In this document: positions 25,627 through 33,541 of the stretch, piece by piece | Layout of the letters: every line of letters begins with the position of its first letter | How positions within the stretch are numbered: the stretch's first letter is position 1 | Source of the DNA: a virus | Reading direction: 5' to 3' (one strand) | IMG/VR virus record: IMGVR_UViG_3300021090_000017 | Span: 1-64,000 of that record | Length of the DNA stretch: 64,000 bases | Notes under the pieces: generated by a model | The model's input: the letters and a program-made list of their open reading frames with translations, nothing else | Told to the model about the DNA's origin: nothing | Database searches by the model: none | Made by a program: the position numbers and the translations under genes

Positions 25627-26475
25627 TTACTTTTTAGGTTCCAAATCATTTATTATGATACTATTTATACATTCTTCTATTGATTCAAATCCAAATGATA
25701 TATGACTAACAACCCATGGATCATTCATAACTTTATCATTATTAGATATTAAATACACAGGAATCTTATTTTCATAAGCATATATAATCTCACATATTGT
25801 GCCGGCTGTATATTGCTGAACATATGCTACTACTACATCACATTTCTTTATTAACTCTTTATCATCATGTACTAATTTAATATGTTGTGAAAAATCTTTA
25901 CAATTATCTAAATCAATATTTAAATCAACTTCTTCCATTGGATCTCTAATTATAATTCTATTATCATCTTTTACTAAATGTTTAAACTTCCTTCTATATT
26001 GAGTTGCTGATGTAGTACCGGCTAGATAGATTTGAATTTTATCTTTCTTTGTATTATCTATCTCTTTAATATTAACTCCAGGATGCTCTTTTGACATAAA
26101 TGTTTTATCTTCATGTAACATAACTGGTTTATTTTTAGCCACAAAATTTGTTCCAGTTAAAATTCTATCATCGAGTTCATTATGAGTATCACAATAATTT
26201 AGAAGTGTAAAACACCCCCAAGCAGCATGGGCTAAGTGATTCTTCCCACTCTCTGGATCATTATTTTCTCCTTCCCAAAATGAATTTAAATGCCTTTGTA
26301 AAGCTCCATAAATTCTACTCCATTTAATTCCTTTTCTCCAGTTATGATCTTCATACTTCTTAGCGCCGAATGTATAAATCTCAACTAACTGTCTTAATGA
26401 ATCTGCAGGAACTAAATCATATCTTAGCTTATCCTGGTCAAATTTAACTCCCTCTTTCAATTTTTCTTCAGCCAT
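25627..26475 (-). CDS. dNTP diphosphohydrolase-like domain fused to nucleoside deoxyribosyltransferase-like domain
   Basis: 282 residues. Residues about 8-105 (KFDQDKLRYDLVPADSL, FGAKKYEDHNWRKG, HLAHAAWGCFTLLNY) match the all-alpha dATP/dGTP diphosphohydrolase N-terminal family (PF18909/DUF5664, MazG-like). Residues about 143-270 (KIQIYLAGTTSATQYRRKF, CDVVVAYVQQYTAGTICEI) match the nucleoside 2-deoxyribosyltransferase fold, with a Glu in the expected active-site helix. The fusion suggests removal of a purine dNTP and base exchange or hydrolysis. Substrates unknown. Confidence 0.7.
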   Translation of the reverse strand: MAEEKLKEGVKFDQDKLRYDLVPADSLRQLVEIYTFGAKKYEDHNWRKGIKWSRIYGALQRHLNSFWEGENNDPESGKNHLAHAAWGCFTLLNYCDTHNELDDRILTGTNFVAKNKPVMLHEDKTFMSKEHPGVNIKEIDNTKKDKIQIYLAGTTSATQYRRKFKHLVKDDNRIIIRDPMEEVDLNIDLDNCKDFSQHIKLVHDDKELIKKCDVVVAYVQQYTAGTICEIIYAYENKIPVYLISNNDKVMNDPWVVSHISFGFESIEECINSIIINDLEPKK

Positions 26476-26789
26476 TTCACAATATCCTCCTTGTATTCAA
26501 TTACATCTTCACATGGTTTTTCAAATCCTAACATCTTTGCTATTCTCTCTACTGACTCTTTTGATATTGCTGTTGCTAAATAATTATCAGGTATTATAGT
26601 TACTGGCATATATGGAGCATATATCAATCCACTTTGCATTCTCTTGCCAGTAATTTTTTCAGTCCAAGTTAATTTACCTGTATTAAGACATCTACTACAA
26701 AACCATTTAGTTGTCTTTACTCCATTTTCAAATTCTTTTAAACCACCACATTCATCACAAAGAATTTCACCTTCTTCTAGTTCCATCAT
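26457..26789 (-). CDS. zinc-finger protein of the KLDW-tail family
   Basis: 110 residues. CDECGGLKE and CSRCLNTG are followed by KLTWTEKITGKR (residues about 9-50). The body ends with a helical EDVIEYKEDIVKWLKKN. One of three tandem paralogues here. Overlaps the diphosphohydrolase fusion start by 19 bases. Confidence 0.65.
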   Translation of the reverse strand: MMELEEGEILCDECGGLKEFENGVKTTKWFCSRCLNTGKLTWTEKITGKRMQSGLIYAPYMPVTIIPDNYLATAISKESVERIAKMLGFEKPCEDVIEYKEDIVKWLKKN

Positions 26790-26794
26790 ATCAT

Positions 26795-27031
26795 TTAAAA
26801 CATGCTAAAAGGATTATGCTTATAAGTCGTTGTAGTTCCTGCCCATTCAGCTTTAATTGGTCTCTTCCCTGTAATAGATTCAACCCAATCAAGCTTTTTA
26901 AAACCTAAACATTTAGGACAAGTAGATTCATATCCAGTACGGAAATCTACTATATAACCAAAACCTTCACACTTACTACAATTAAATAATTCTTCATTTA
27001 CTATCTTTATATCAGGAGAACCTTCAACCAT
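26795..27031 (-). CDS. zinc-finger protein of the KLDW-tail family
   Basis: 78 residues. CSKCEGFG and CPKCLGFK are followed by KLDWVESITGKRP. Second of the tandem trio. The TGKR ending is shared with the first member, which suggests duplication. Confidence 0.65.
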   Translation of the reverse strand: MVEGSPDIKIVNEELFNCSKCEGFGYIVDFRTGYESTCPKCLGFKKLDWVESITGKRPIKAEWAGTTTTYKHNPFSMF

Positions 27032-27359
27032 TTAATTCATCTTCCTTATTTTCAAATTTTGGTTTCATAAAATTAGCTACACTATATGGTTTATCCATAG
27101 GTTGAACAGATACTATTTGATTTGCAACTAAATTAGGAAACATTACTCTAGTTAATGGTAATGTAAAATTCGCAAATTTATTTTTAGATACACCACATAT
27201 AACTTCAGTCCAAGTTAATTTTTTTTCACCCATACAATGAGTGCAAAAATTCCAAATCTTCATTACCTCATTATTATCTAATAACCCAGTACCTTTACAA
27301 ACTGGGCATATTATTTCACCTTCTTGTAATACATGTTTATCTTTAATATTATAATTCAT
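27024..27359 (-). CDS. zinc-finger protein of the KLDW-tail family
   Basis: 111 residues. CPVCKGTG and CTHCMGEK are followed by KLTWTEVICGVSKNKF. Third member of the tandem trio; overlaps the dCMP deaminase stop by 11 bases and the next member by 8. Confidence 0.65.
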   Translation of the reverse strand: MNYNIKDKHVLQEGEIICPVCKGTGLLDNNEVMKIWNFCTHCMGEKKLTWTEVICGVSKNKFANFTLPLTRVMFPNLVANQIVSVQPMDKPYSVANFMKPKFENKEDELNG

Positions 27360-27870
27360 ATTTTCTTACTTTAATACCACTCTCTTTTACAAGATATTCA
27401 GTTTGACAATCATAGTATGTTAAGTCAGTACATACAACTTCAATTATTCCTGCGTTAATAATTTCAATCATACAATCTTTACAACAAACTACTGTATCCA
27501 AATATAATGTTGCTCCTTTAATTGATATCCCATGCCTTGCTGCATTTACAAGTGCATTTCGCTCTGCATGCCCAGCAATACATATATCTAATCCTTGTCC
27601 TGATTTATATCCTAATATATATCTAGGACATTTACTAAAATCTATATCTCCATGTGTAACACCTCTCATTATTTCATCCCATTTTTTCATTAAATATTTA
27701 TCTTTAGCCCATCTTTCATCACAAGGAGGAACTCCACGTGGCGGGCCATTATATCCGGTTGAAATAATAGATTTATCTAAAACAATAATTGAACCTATTT
27801 TTCTACTTAAACATTTGCTATTGGTTGATACAGTTTTACACAGATCCAAATAATATTTATCCCAGTTCAT
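27349..27870 (-). CDS. dCMP deaminase
   Basis: 173 residues. HAERNAL (zinc His, catalytic Glu) near residue 99 and CCKDCM near 127 are the zinc-binding motifs of the cytidine/dCMP deaminase family; the N-terminal WDKYYLDLCKTVSTNSKCLSRKIG is typical of ComEB/T4 Cd. It makes dUMP, the substrate of the thymidylate synthase encoded at 13140-13892. AGGAG site present. Confidence 0.85.
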   Translation of the reverse strand: MNWDKYYLDLCKTVSTNSKCLSRKIGSIIVLDKSIISTGYNGPPRGVPPCDERWAKDKYLMKKWDEIMRGVTHGDIDFSKCPRYILGYKSGQGLDICIAGHAERNALVNAARHGISIKGATLYLDTVVCCKDCMIEIINAGIIEVVCTDLTYYDCQTEYLVKESGIKVRKYEL

Positions 27871-27879
27871 TTTATTCTC

Positions 27880-28068
27880 CTAACATGTTCCAATTTGACC
27901 AGAATCATAAATGTTAATATGGTCTTCTTCATCTAGTATTAGATTGTATTCATGCCCGCCAACTTCAGTATCTATCTTAACCTTATAAACTTTATGGTGA
28001 TCCATTAATTGTATTAGCAATTCAGTAAATAAAGCATTTGCTAATGCATCTTCCATTGATTCATCCAT
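27880..28068 (-). CDS. small acidic protein, unknown
   Basis: 62 residues, helical start (MDESMEDALANALFTELLIQL) then beta strands. Overlaps the QueC-like stop by one base. No family recognised. Confidence 0.5.
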   Translation of the reverse strand: MDESMEDALANALFTELLIQLMDHHKVYKVKIDTEVGGHEYNLILDEEDHINIYDSGQIGTC

Positions 28069-28631
28069 TATTTAAATTCTCCGTATCCAGAATATATTTC
28101 ATCTTTTTTAATCTTATAATCTTTCTCTAATAATTGATATATGAGATCTTTCTGCATACCTAGTAATGGAGCATAAACTTTTATTGGTTTAACTCCAGCT
28201 ATTTCTAAAACCTTATTCATTCTACCAATATATTCTTGATAGCAATCTGGAAATAAATGTTCATAATCTTCCCAATTAGCTCCAAACCAAATCTCTTGAA
28301 TATTCATTGATTCTGCAATACCATAAGCTAGAGAAATGAATATTGAATTTCTTCCTGGTACATTATGAATGTCAACTCCTTCATACATACCTTTTTCTCC
28401 AGATCCAGTTAATGCACTATTAACACTAAAACCAGAAATTTTTATAGTCATATTTTCAATCTTATTTTCATCCAAATATTTTTTCGCAACATCTAATTCC
28501 TTTATATGTAACTGACCATAATTAATCATTAATGCTATAGGATTTCTGCCAGCTCTTTGTGCCATTTTCAATAGTATAGTAGAATCAGCTCCACCAGAAT
28601 ATAGAATTACTAGATCTTTTTTGGTATTCAT
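28068..28631 (-). CDS. QueC-like ATP pyrophosphatase lacking the zinc-binding tail
   Basis: 187 residues versus about 230 in E. coli QueC. LYSGGADSTILL (PP-loop), INYGQLHIKELDVAKKY, VPGRNSIFISLAYG and IWFGANWEDYEHLFPDC match QueC, which makes preQ0 from CDG. The protein stops at YSGYGEFK, where the CxxC-type zinc ligands should follow. Either it is a minimal variant, or another protein supplies the zinc function, or its product differs. Own L-type promoter and AAAGGAG site. Confidence 0.75.
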   Translation of the reverse strand: MNTKKDLVILYSGGADSTILLKMAQRAGRNPIALMINYGQLHIKELDVAKKYLDENKIENMTIKISGFSVNSALTGSGEKGMYEGVDIHNVPGRNSIFISLAYGIAESMNIQEIWFGANWEDYEHLFPDCYQEYIGRMNKVLEIAGVKPIKVYAPLLGMQKDLIYQLLEKDYKIKKDEIYSGYGEFK

Positions 28632-28652
28632 AAAACTCTCCTTTAGGTTTAA

Positions 28653-28670
28653 ATTTATAATATGTTCCTA
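28653..28670 (-). promoter_or_regulatory. L-type promoter motif
   Basis: TTAGGAACATATTATAAAT on the minus strand, upstream of the QueC-like gene. Head to head with the E-type motif at 28711. Confidence 0.65.
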
Positions 28671-28710
28671 AAAATAAATTTAGATTCCTACTTTTTGGGA
28701 TTAAAAAGAT

Positions 28711-28737
28711 TACTATATATATTATTTAATAAGAAGG
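28711..28737 (+). promoter_or_regulatory. E-type promoter motif
   Basis: TACTATATATATTATTTAA followed by AAGAAGG. It precedes the single small plus-strand gene at 28777. Confidence 0.6.
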
Positions 28738-28776
28738 ATAGAATTTATTTTATTTTTATAGAAAGGGAAAACCAAT

Positions 28777-28947
28777 GTGAGAAAAGGTAGTAGAAGTGAA
28801 TCAGAAGAACTTCAAGATTTTACACTTTATTGTTTAGGAATAGGACTAATATCATTATTCGTAGCATCATTTGGAATCGTATTGCCAAAGCAAAAAACTA
28901 TAATTAAAACAGTAAAAATTGTAACTGATAATATGCCAGATCTATAA
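28777..28947 (+). CDS. small membrane protein (56 residues)
   Basis: GTG start with GAAAGGG 9 bases upstream. One transmembrane helix (LYCLGIGLISLFVASFGIVL) after an acidic N-terminus. A one-gene cassette between an E-type promoter and a terminator. Confidence 0.65.
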   Translation: MRKGSRSESEELQDFTLYCLGIGLISLFVASFGIVLPKQKTIIKTVKIVTDNMPDL

Positions 28948-28955
28948 AAATGTTA

Positions 28956-28990
28956 AAACACTCAGGGATATTTTTTATCCCTGAGTGTTT
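28956..28990. terminator. bidirectional terminator
   Basis: Near-perfect 15-bp stem (AACACTCAGGGATA and its complement) around a T-rich loop, with T runs on both strands. It separates convergent genes. Confidence 0.9.
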
Positions 28991-29679
28991 TTTATTGTAA
29001 ATCTTTCCGGCCTAAATCTAAATAAATCATTAATGTTAACTTCCATACAAGGAATCCCTATAGTTGATAAACTATATAATGATATGAATCCACCATTTAT
29101 TTTATTGCTAGATAAATCTAAATTAGGTATTCCTTTTCTTCTTTTAGATTCTAAGGTATAATTTCTAAGTAGATTAGATTCAATTAGTTTGGATCTTAAT
29201 AATATTCTAATATTATCTATATCCATTTTTCTTCTTAAATTACATATAATATGAAAGCTAGTTTTTCCTGTAAATCTAATTGATGCTGATTCTATAAAAT
29301 CAATTTTACCTTTTTTAATAAAATAATAAACATCATGAGCAGCATCCTTAGCTAAATCTAAATTGTCTACATCTATATCTATAATACCAAAATCTTCAGA
29401 TCTATTCATTACCCCATGAACTGATAAAGTTCTTCCAGTCATTACTTCTTCAAAATTAGATGTATTAATAAAAAATAATCTTTTGTCTTTTCCTTTTCTT
29501 CTTATAACTGTATGATTTAAATCAGTTGCAATATCAAAGAATACAGTTCTATTATTAAGATATCTTATTAATTTATATTTAACTTTTTGATAGTAATTCC
29601 AAACATCTAATTCGTTCAACCCATCTGGATAAAATATATTTTTAACTATTATAGTATTTGGATTTTTAGGATATGACAT
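28975..29679 (-). CDS. archaeo-eukaryotic primase-like (LigD-Pol/PrimPol) protein
   Basis: 234 residues. RTVFFDIATDLNHTVIRRKG, GIIDIDVDN (catalytic DxD, residues about 99-105), SIRFTGKTSFHI (SGxGxH-like) and NGGFISLYSLSTIGIPCMEV match the LigD polymerase/AEP pattern. It could prime phage replication, as no TOPRIM primase is seen in this window, or repair breaks. No ligase or nuclease domain is attached. Confidence 0.65.
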   Translation of the reverse strand: MSYPKNPNTIIVKNIFYPDGLNELDVWNYYQKVKYKLIRYLNNRTVFFDIATDLNHTVIRRKGKDKRLFFINTSNFEEVMTGRTLSVHGVMNRSEDFGIIDIDVDNLDLAKDAAHDVYYFIKKGKIDFIESASIRFTGKTSFHIICNLRRKMDIDNIRILLRSKLIESNLLRNYTLESKRRKGIPNLDLSSNKINGGFISLYSLSTIGIPCMEVNINDLFRFRPERFTIKNTQG

Positions 29680-29681
29680 AT

Positions 29682-29897
29682 TTATTTGGATACATTTTTA
29701 TATAGATTTAACTCCCTATTTATTTTATCAACTTCTTCTTGTAATTTATTAATTTCTGAAACAAAACCATTATATAAAAATAAAATATCATTAATTGGCA
29801 TATCACCAGAATTAGCTGGGTTTCTTAATTTAAATTCATTTATTGAATATCTAATTGCATCTATTCTTTTTTTATTTACTGATAAAAATGTATTCAT
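29682..29897 (-). CDS. small coiled-coil protein
   Basis: 71 residues; a helical C-terminus (INKLQEEVDKINRELNLYKNV) predicts a coiled coil. Good GGAGG site. It ends 2 bases before the primase-like gene. Confidence 0.55.
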   Translation of the reverse strand: MNTFLSVNKKRIDAIRYSINEFKLRNPANSGDMPINDILFLYNGFVSEINKLQEEVDKINRELNLYKNVSK

Positions 29898-29910
29898 TTT
29901 ATTCCTCCGA

Positions 29911-30414
29911 TTAAGTTTTCATATCTACTATTAAAAAGCTATATCCATGTTCTATTATATTTATTGTTTTACTTTTATTTATATTTCTAAGTATTTTATT
30001 AATATAGTCTGATGACATATCTAAAATTTTATGATGCTCGTTTGACCTTTCTCCTATTTTATTACAATGGTCTCGATATCTTTTTTCATTTGGCAAATAT
30101 AATATTAAATATCCTCCTGGTTTAATAACTCTAATCCATTCTATTAATATTTCTTCAGTATTTTCAAAATCTTCTAATAAATGTGAACTATAAATAAAAT
30201 CTATAGTATTATCATTAAACCAATTTAATTTTCTAGCATCTCCATATATATGTTGAATGTTATTTCCTACATTAGTATATTTCTTATTTAGATCTATATT
30301 AATAGCCCATGGAACTATTGAATCACCACCAAAACCTAAATCTAATCCGATAGTTTCAGGTTTTAAAAATTTAACAACATTGTATCTAATTTTTGAAGTT
30401 TCACTTATTTGCAT
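29911..30414 (-). CDS. class I SAM-dependent methyltransferase
   Basis: 167 residues. GLDLGFGGDSIVPWAINIDL (SAM-binding loop), DARKLNWFNDNTIDFIYSSHLLEDF and RVIKPGGYLILYLP match the methyltransferase 11 pattern. Overlaps the GT9 gene by 14 bases, suggesting glycan or lipid methylation. Target unknown. Confidence 0.7.
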   Translation of the reverse strand: MQISETSKIRYNVVKFLKPETIGLDLGFGGDSIVPWAINIDLNKKYTNVGNNIQHIYGDARKLNWFNDNTIDFIYSSHLLEDFENTEEILIEWIRVIKPGGYLILYLPNEKRYRDHCNKIGERSNEHHKILDMSSDYINKILRNINKSKTINIIEHGYSFLIVDMKT

Positions 30415-31681
30415 TTTCTAAAACCTTTCTGAATTTAGTAATAAATTCATTAATATCTATATTCTCATAACACTGGCTGTATCCTCCCTTTGAATTTTTA
30501 CATGGTGTATTCATATGACTAAAACATGGAGAACATTCCTTCTTACAATTTACCCAGTCTGAATTTTTATATAATGATAAACGTATCTCTCCTGGGAATG
30601 GTCCATAAACACCCATACATGGAACATCTAATGAAGCAGCTATATGCATCATTGCACTATCAGTACCTACTACTATTTTAGCTAATGAACATAATGCAAC
30701 TCCATAATCTAATTCTAATGAATAAGGAGAAAAGTTAAATATATCTTTATTTATATATTTTTGGTCTACCTTTTCTAAAAATTTATTAACCATATCTGAG
30801 TTATGAGGTGCATCTGTTATAATTATTTTATTTCCATCCTTCAATAATTCATTTACTATTTTTAACCATACATCTGGGCTTGGAGTTCTTATAGGTGAAC
30901 TAGCTTTAAGTTGTAGTAATATAAAATCCTTACCTTTAAATCCTAGTTCTTCTATTTTATTTTGAACTTCATTTAACGTTTCTTTTTTTGGTTCTTGTTT
31001 TGGTTGCAATAAATCATTTGATAAATCTAAACCCATCCATTTACTAAATAAATTATATGCATTTTCAGTCTCTGATTGTTTTGTTCTTTCTATTACACCT
31101 TCAAAAATTACATGATAATCAGATTGTATTAATTTCTGAAACCCGAACGGAAGGTCTAAAACTTCATCAATGAATGCCCATGCTTTAACCATAGATTGAT
31201 ATTGAGGACCACATGCAAACTTAATTTTACATGTAGGATATTTTTGTTTTAAATATATAAGATTTGGTTGGATAAAAAGAAGATCTCCAATACCTCCGGT
31301 TCTCCAAACTAAAAGTGTTTTATTAGTAAGGTCTTGACCTTGATATTGTTTATATAATGAATTAAATTTAATGGATGCAGGCTTTAAAATTTTATCTTTT
31401 AAGTTTCTAGGGTCAAGGTGTAATTGTTCAAACATTCCTAAACCCATTACATATTTACCTTTTTTCTTTAGCCTTTGTTTTTTAGATCTATTTTGTGTAA
31501 ACTCTACATCTCTAGTAGATTCAGCTATAATTATATTATGTGGATGCTTTTTTAGTTCATCAATATTATTTACAATTCTTAAACTATTAACCTTATCTAT
31601 TCCTAATTTAGATAAATCATAGTCAGATGTTTTTTGTTGTTTAATTCCTGTCTTTCTATTAGTACTTTGTAAAAAATTCAT
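30401..31681 (-). CDS. glycosyltransferase family 9 (heptosyltransferase-like)
   Basis: Starts at the ATG at 31681; the upstream in-frame ATG contains the GGAGG site itself. VWRTGGIGDLLFIQPNLIYLK and GTDSAMMHIAASLDVPCMGVYGP are hallmark GT9 motifs. The C-terminus has a Cys cluster (CKKECSPCFSH, CKNSKGG). GT9 enzymes add heptose or related sugars to LPS cores. A phage copy could remodel the host surface or decorate virions. Confidence 0.8.
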   Translation of the reverse strand: MNFLQSTNRKTGIKQQKTSDYDLSKLGIDKVNSLRIVNNIDELKKHPHNIIIAESTRDVEFTQNRSKKQRLKKKGKYVMGLGMFEQLHLDPRNLKDKILKPASIKFNSLYKQYQGQDLTNKTLLVWRTGGIGDLLFIQPNLIYLKQKYPTCKIKFACGPQYQSMVKAWAFIDEVLDLPFGFQKLIQSDYHVIFEGVIERTKQSETENAYNLFSKWMGLDLSNDLLQPKQEPKKETLNEVQNKIEELGFKGKDFILLQLKASSPIRTPSPDVWLKIVNELLKDGNKIIITDAPHNSDMVNKFLEKVDQKYINKDIFNFSPYSLELDYGVALCSLAKIVVGTDSAMMHIAASLDVPCMGVYGPFPGEIRLSLYKNSDWVNCKKECSPCFSHMNTPCKNSKGGYSQCYENIDINEFITKFRKVLENANK

Positions 31682-31717
31682 TACAGATTCCTCCATTCGA
31701 TTTAAAAATTTATATTC

Positions 31718-32131
31718 TTAAAAACCAAGTTTACTTATTTTAGATGATATTCTTGAAATTTCCCAATCTATTAATTTTAATTTTTGTTGCTCATTAGCTA
31801 ATAATACTCCAGTATATAATGGAATCTTAGACTCCAGTTCCATCTTCTTCTGATGTAAATAATTTAAGTAACATTGATGGTTACATTTAAAAATCATTTT
31901 CTTATGTAAAATTTGATTTACAGGGTCTTTTAAATCAGCATCGCTCATTAAATTTGAACAATATTTTTCATAACATATCTTCATTGCCATATTTTTATTA
32001 GTCACTTCACCGCCAGCTACAGATGATGTTGTGTGTCTTACTGCTCCTGCTAATCCATTTCTAGTATTACGATTAATACTAGAATTCATTTGAACTTGTT
32101 CTAAATATGTATTTAAGAATGTTTTTTTCAT
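31718..32131 (-). CDS. putative packaged protein with CxxxC motifs
   Basis: 137 residues. The N-terminus MKKTFLNTYLEQVQMNSS resembles a capsid-targeting leader with a YLEQ cleavage-like site. Cys pairs CYEKYC and CNHQCYLNYL lie at about residues 53-58 and 79-87. Helical C-terminus. GGAGG about 12 bases upstream. Membership of the packaged set is tentative. Confidence 0.5.
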   Translation of the reverse strand: MKKTFLNTYLEQVQMNSSINRNTRNGLAGAVRHTTSSVAGGEVTNKNMAMKICYEKYCSNLMSDADLKDPVNQILHKKMIFKCNHQCYLNYLHQKKMELESKIPLYTGVLLANEQQKLKLIDWEISRISSKISKLGF

Positions 32132-32134
32132 AAA

Positions 32135-32398
32135 TTAAGTATGCCTCCAAATATCTTGTGCAGCTTGCTTTCTTATTTTTTCTTTTTTTCTTTCTAATAT
32201 AAAATTAGTAAAATAATTATTTATTTCATCCTTCTTGCTACCACATCTTAAACAAACTTTTTTATGAAATTCTTTTTTGTAGTTACCTTTTGGTAATTTT
32301 TCATTTAATGTTGTACTAATATTTCTTAGTATTTCTTCTTCATTTAATGTTTTAATTTTTTCCCAATCATGTCTCCATAAGAAACATATAATATTCAT
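32135..32398 (-). CDS. small protein with single CxxC, unknown
   Basis: 87 residues: MNIICFLWRHDWEKI at the start, VCLRCGSKKDE (half zinc ribbon) near residue 48, and a basic helical tail ending QAAQDIWRHT. GGGGAG site. Confidence 0.5.
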   Translation of the reverse strand: MNIICFLWRHDWEKIKTLNEEEILRNISTTLNEKLPKGNYKKEFHKKVCLRCGSKKDEINNYFTNFILERKKEKIRKQAAQDIWRHT

Positions 32399-32425
32399 TA
32401 TTCAAGTACTCCCCTATTCAAAATA

Positions 32426-32668
32426 TTAATGGATGTTTAAAGTATAATCTTTTACCTTCATTATTGTTCCATCTTTAATACTATTTTTTAAAAGATCTAA
32501 AATCTTTAAACTACCGTTAAAATTACAAACTAAATATTGTTTGTTTTCAATATCATCTTTAGAAACAACTATACCATATCCATCTTTTATTAAATATGAC
32601 AATGATGTTTTAAAACAAGAAATTGTATGATATATTAATTCTTGTTCATCATCTGAATACATTGTCAT
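32426..32668 (-). CDS. unknown 80-residue protein
   Basis: Starts at the ATG at 32668 with GAGG 9 bases upstream, downstream of an L-type promoter. Mixed helix and strand (YGIVVSKDDIENKQYLVCNF). No family recognised. Confidence 0.55.
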   Translation of the reverse strand: MTMYSDDEQELIYHTISCFKTSLSYLIKDGYGIVVSKDDIENKQYLVCNFNGSLKILDLLKNSIKDGTIMKVKDYTLNIH

Positions 32669-32682
32669 GTTTAAATACCTCA

Positions 32683-32700
32683 ATTTATATTTTGTTCTAT
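32683..32700 (-). promoter_or_regulatory. L-type promoter motif
   Basis: ATAGAACAAAATATAAAT on the minus strand, 15 bases before the 32668 start. Confidence 0.65.
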
Positions 32701-32716
32701 ATTTGTATATTCCTAA

Positions 32717-32935
32717 CTATTTATCATATTTTAATCTATTATAAATCTCAATAATAATTGGAATATAAAAAAATATTGAGATGTAAGCTAGAACTTTATA
32801 TATAAAACCTTTTTTAATATATCTAAATATAAAACCATCTGTTTGATTACTATATGTGAAAACTACTACACTTAAAAATAGAGACATTAAATAAATCCCT
32901 AATAGAGGATTTCCTTGTGATATTAATTCTTTCAT
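32717..32935 (-). CDS. small two-helix membrane protein
   Basis: 72 residues with hydrophobic segments at about 10-28 and 45-64 and a basic tail (YNRLKYDK). GGAGG 8 bases upstream of the ATG. No family recognised. Confidence 0.55.
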   Translation of the reverse strand: MKELISQGNPLLGIYLMSLFLSVVVFTYSNQTDGFIFRYIKKGFIYKVLAYISIFFYIPIIIEIYNRLKYDK

Positions 32936-32957
32936 TTATTTATCCTCCATGTAAAAA

Positions 32958-32994
32958 ATGAGGATAACAAAATTATTACCTTTGTTATCCTCAT
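32958..32994 (-). terminator. terminator after CxxxC protein genes
   Basis: 14-bp stem ATGAGGATAACAAA/TTTGTTATCCTCAT with a 9-base loop and a T-rich run on the minus strand. Confidence 0.85.
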
Positions 32995-33019
32995 AAAAAG
33001 TTAGAGTAAATCTAAAATA

Positions 33020-33529
33020 TTACTTACATCCCATTGGGATACACCTTCCTGCTGTAGCAACACATTTTCTTCTTGCAACAGGGTCAGTATTAAATTTTGA
33101 TAAACACTTTGCCATTATTTGACCAGCACCAGCAGCAGCATTAGAATTAGCAATTGTCTGTTCTTCAATAGTTTCCTCTTTAATTGCACTACATTCTTTT
33201 TTTATTTGCATACATTCTTTAAAGATACTCTTTTTAATCATTAAATCAATAGATTCCCCAATAGGTCCAATAGGACCACCTGCTGTATCCTCTTCGTCAG
33301 ATTCTTTATCATCTTTACCCCAATCAGAATTTCTTTCAGATGATTTTAATTCATCAGGATCTAAAGGATTATCTTTTGAATTTCCCATAATTCCAGATGG
33401 TTTATCCAAATCTTTTGAATCCTTATTTTTAGTAAGTTCTAAATCTACATTATCATCATCTTCTTCATCATGAAGAAATATCTTCTTCTCTAATACTTGC
33501 TCAAATAAATATATATCTTTTAAATTCAT
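33020..33529 (-). CDS. putative packaged acidic protein with Cys-rich tail
   Basis: 169 residues. The N-terminus MNLKDIYLFEQVLEKKIF contains LFEQ and VLEK cleavage-like sites. Residues 20-75 are acidic (DEEDDDNVD). An Ala-rich segment (IANSNAAAGAGQIM) precedes a C-terminus with CLSKF..DPVARRKC and RCIPMGC, related to the DP-centred CxxxC pairs of neighbouring genes. Inferred internal head protein. Confidence 0.55.
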   Translation of the reverse strand: MNLKDIYLFEQVLEKKIFLHDEEDDDNVDLELTKNKDSKDLDKPSGIMGNSKDNPLDPDELKSSERNSDWGKDDKESDEEDTAGGPIGPIGESIDLMIKKSIFKECMQIKKECSAIKEETIEEQTIANSNAAAGAGQIMAKCLSKFNTDPVARRKCVATAGRCIPMGCK

Positions 33530-33541
33530 AATTATGTCTCC

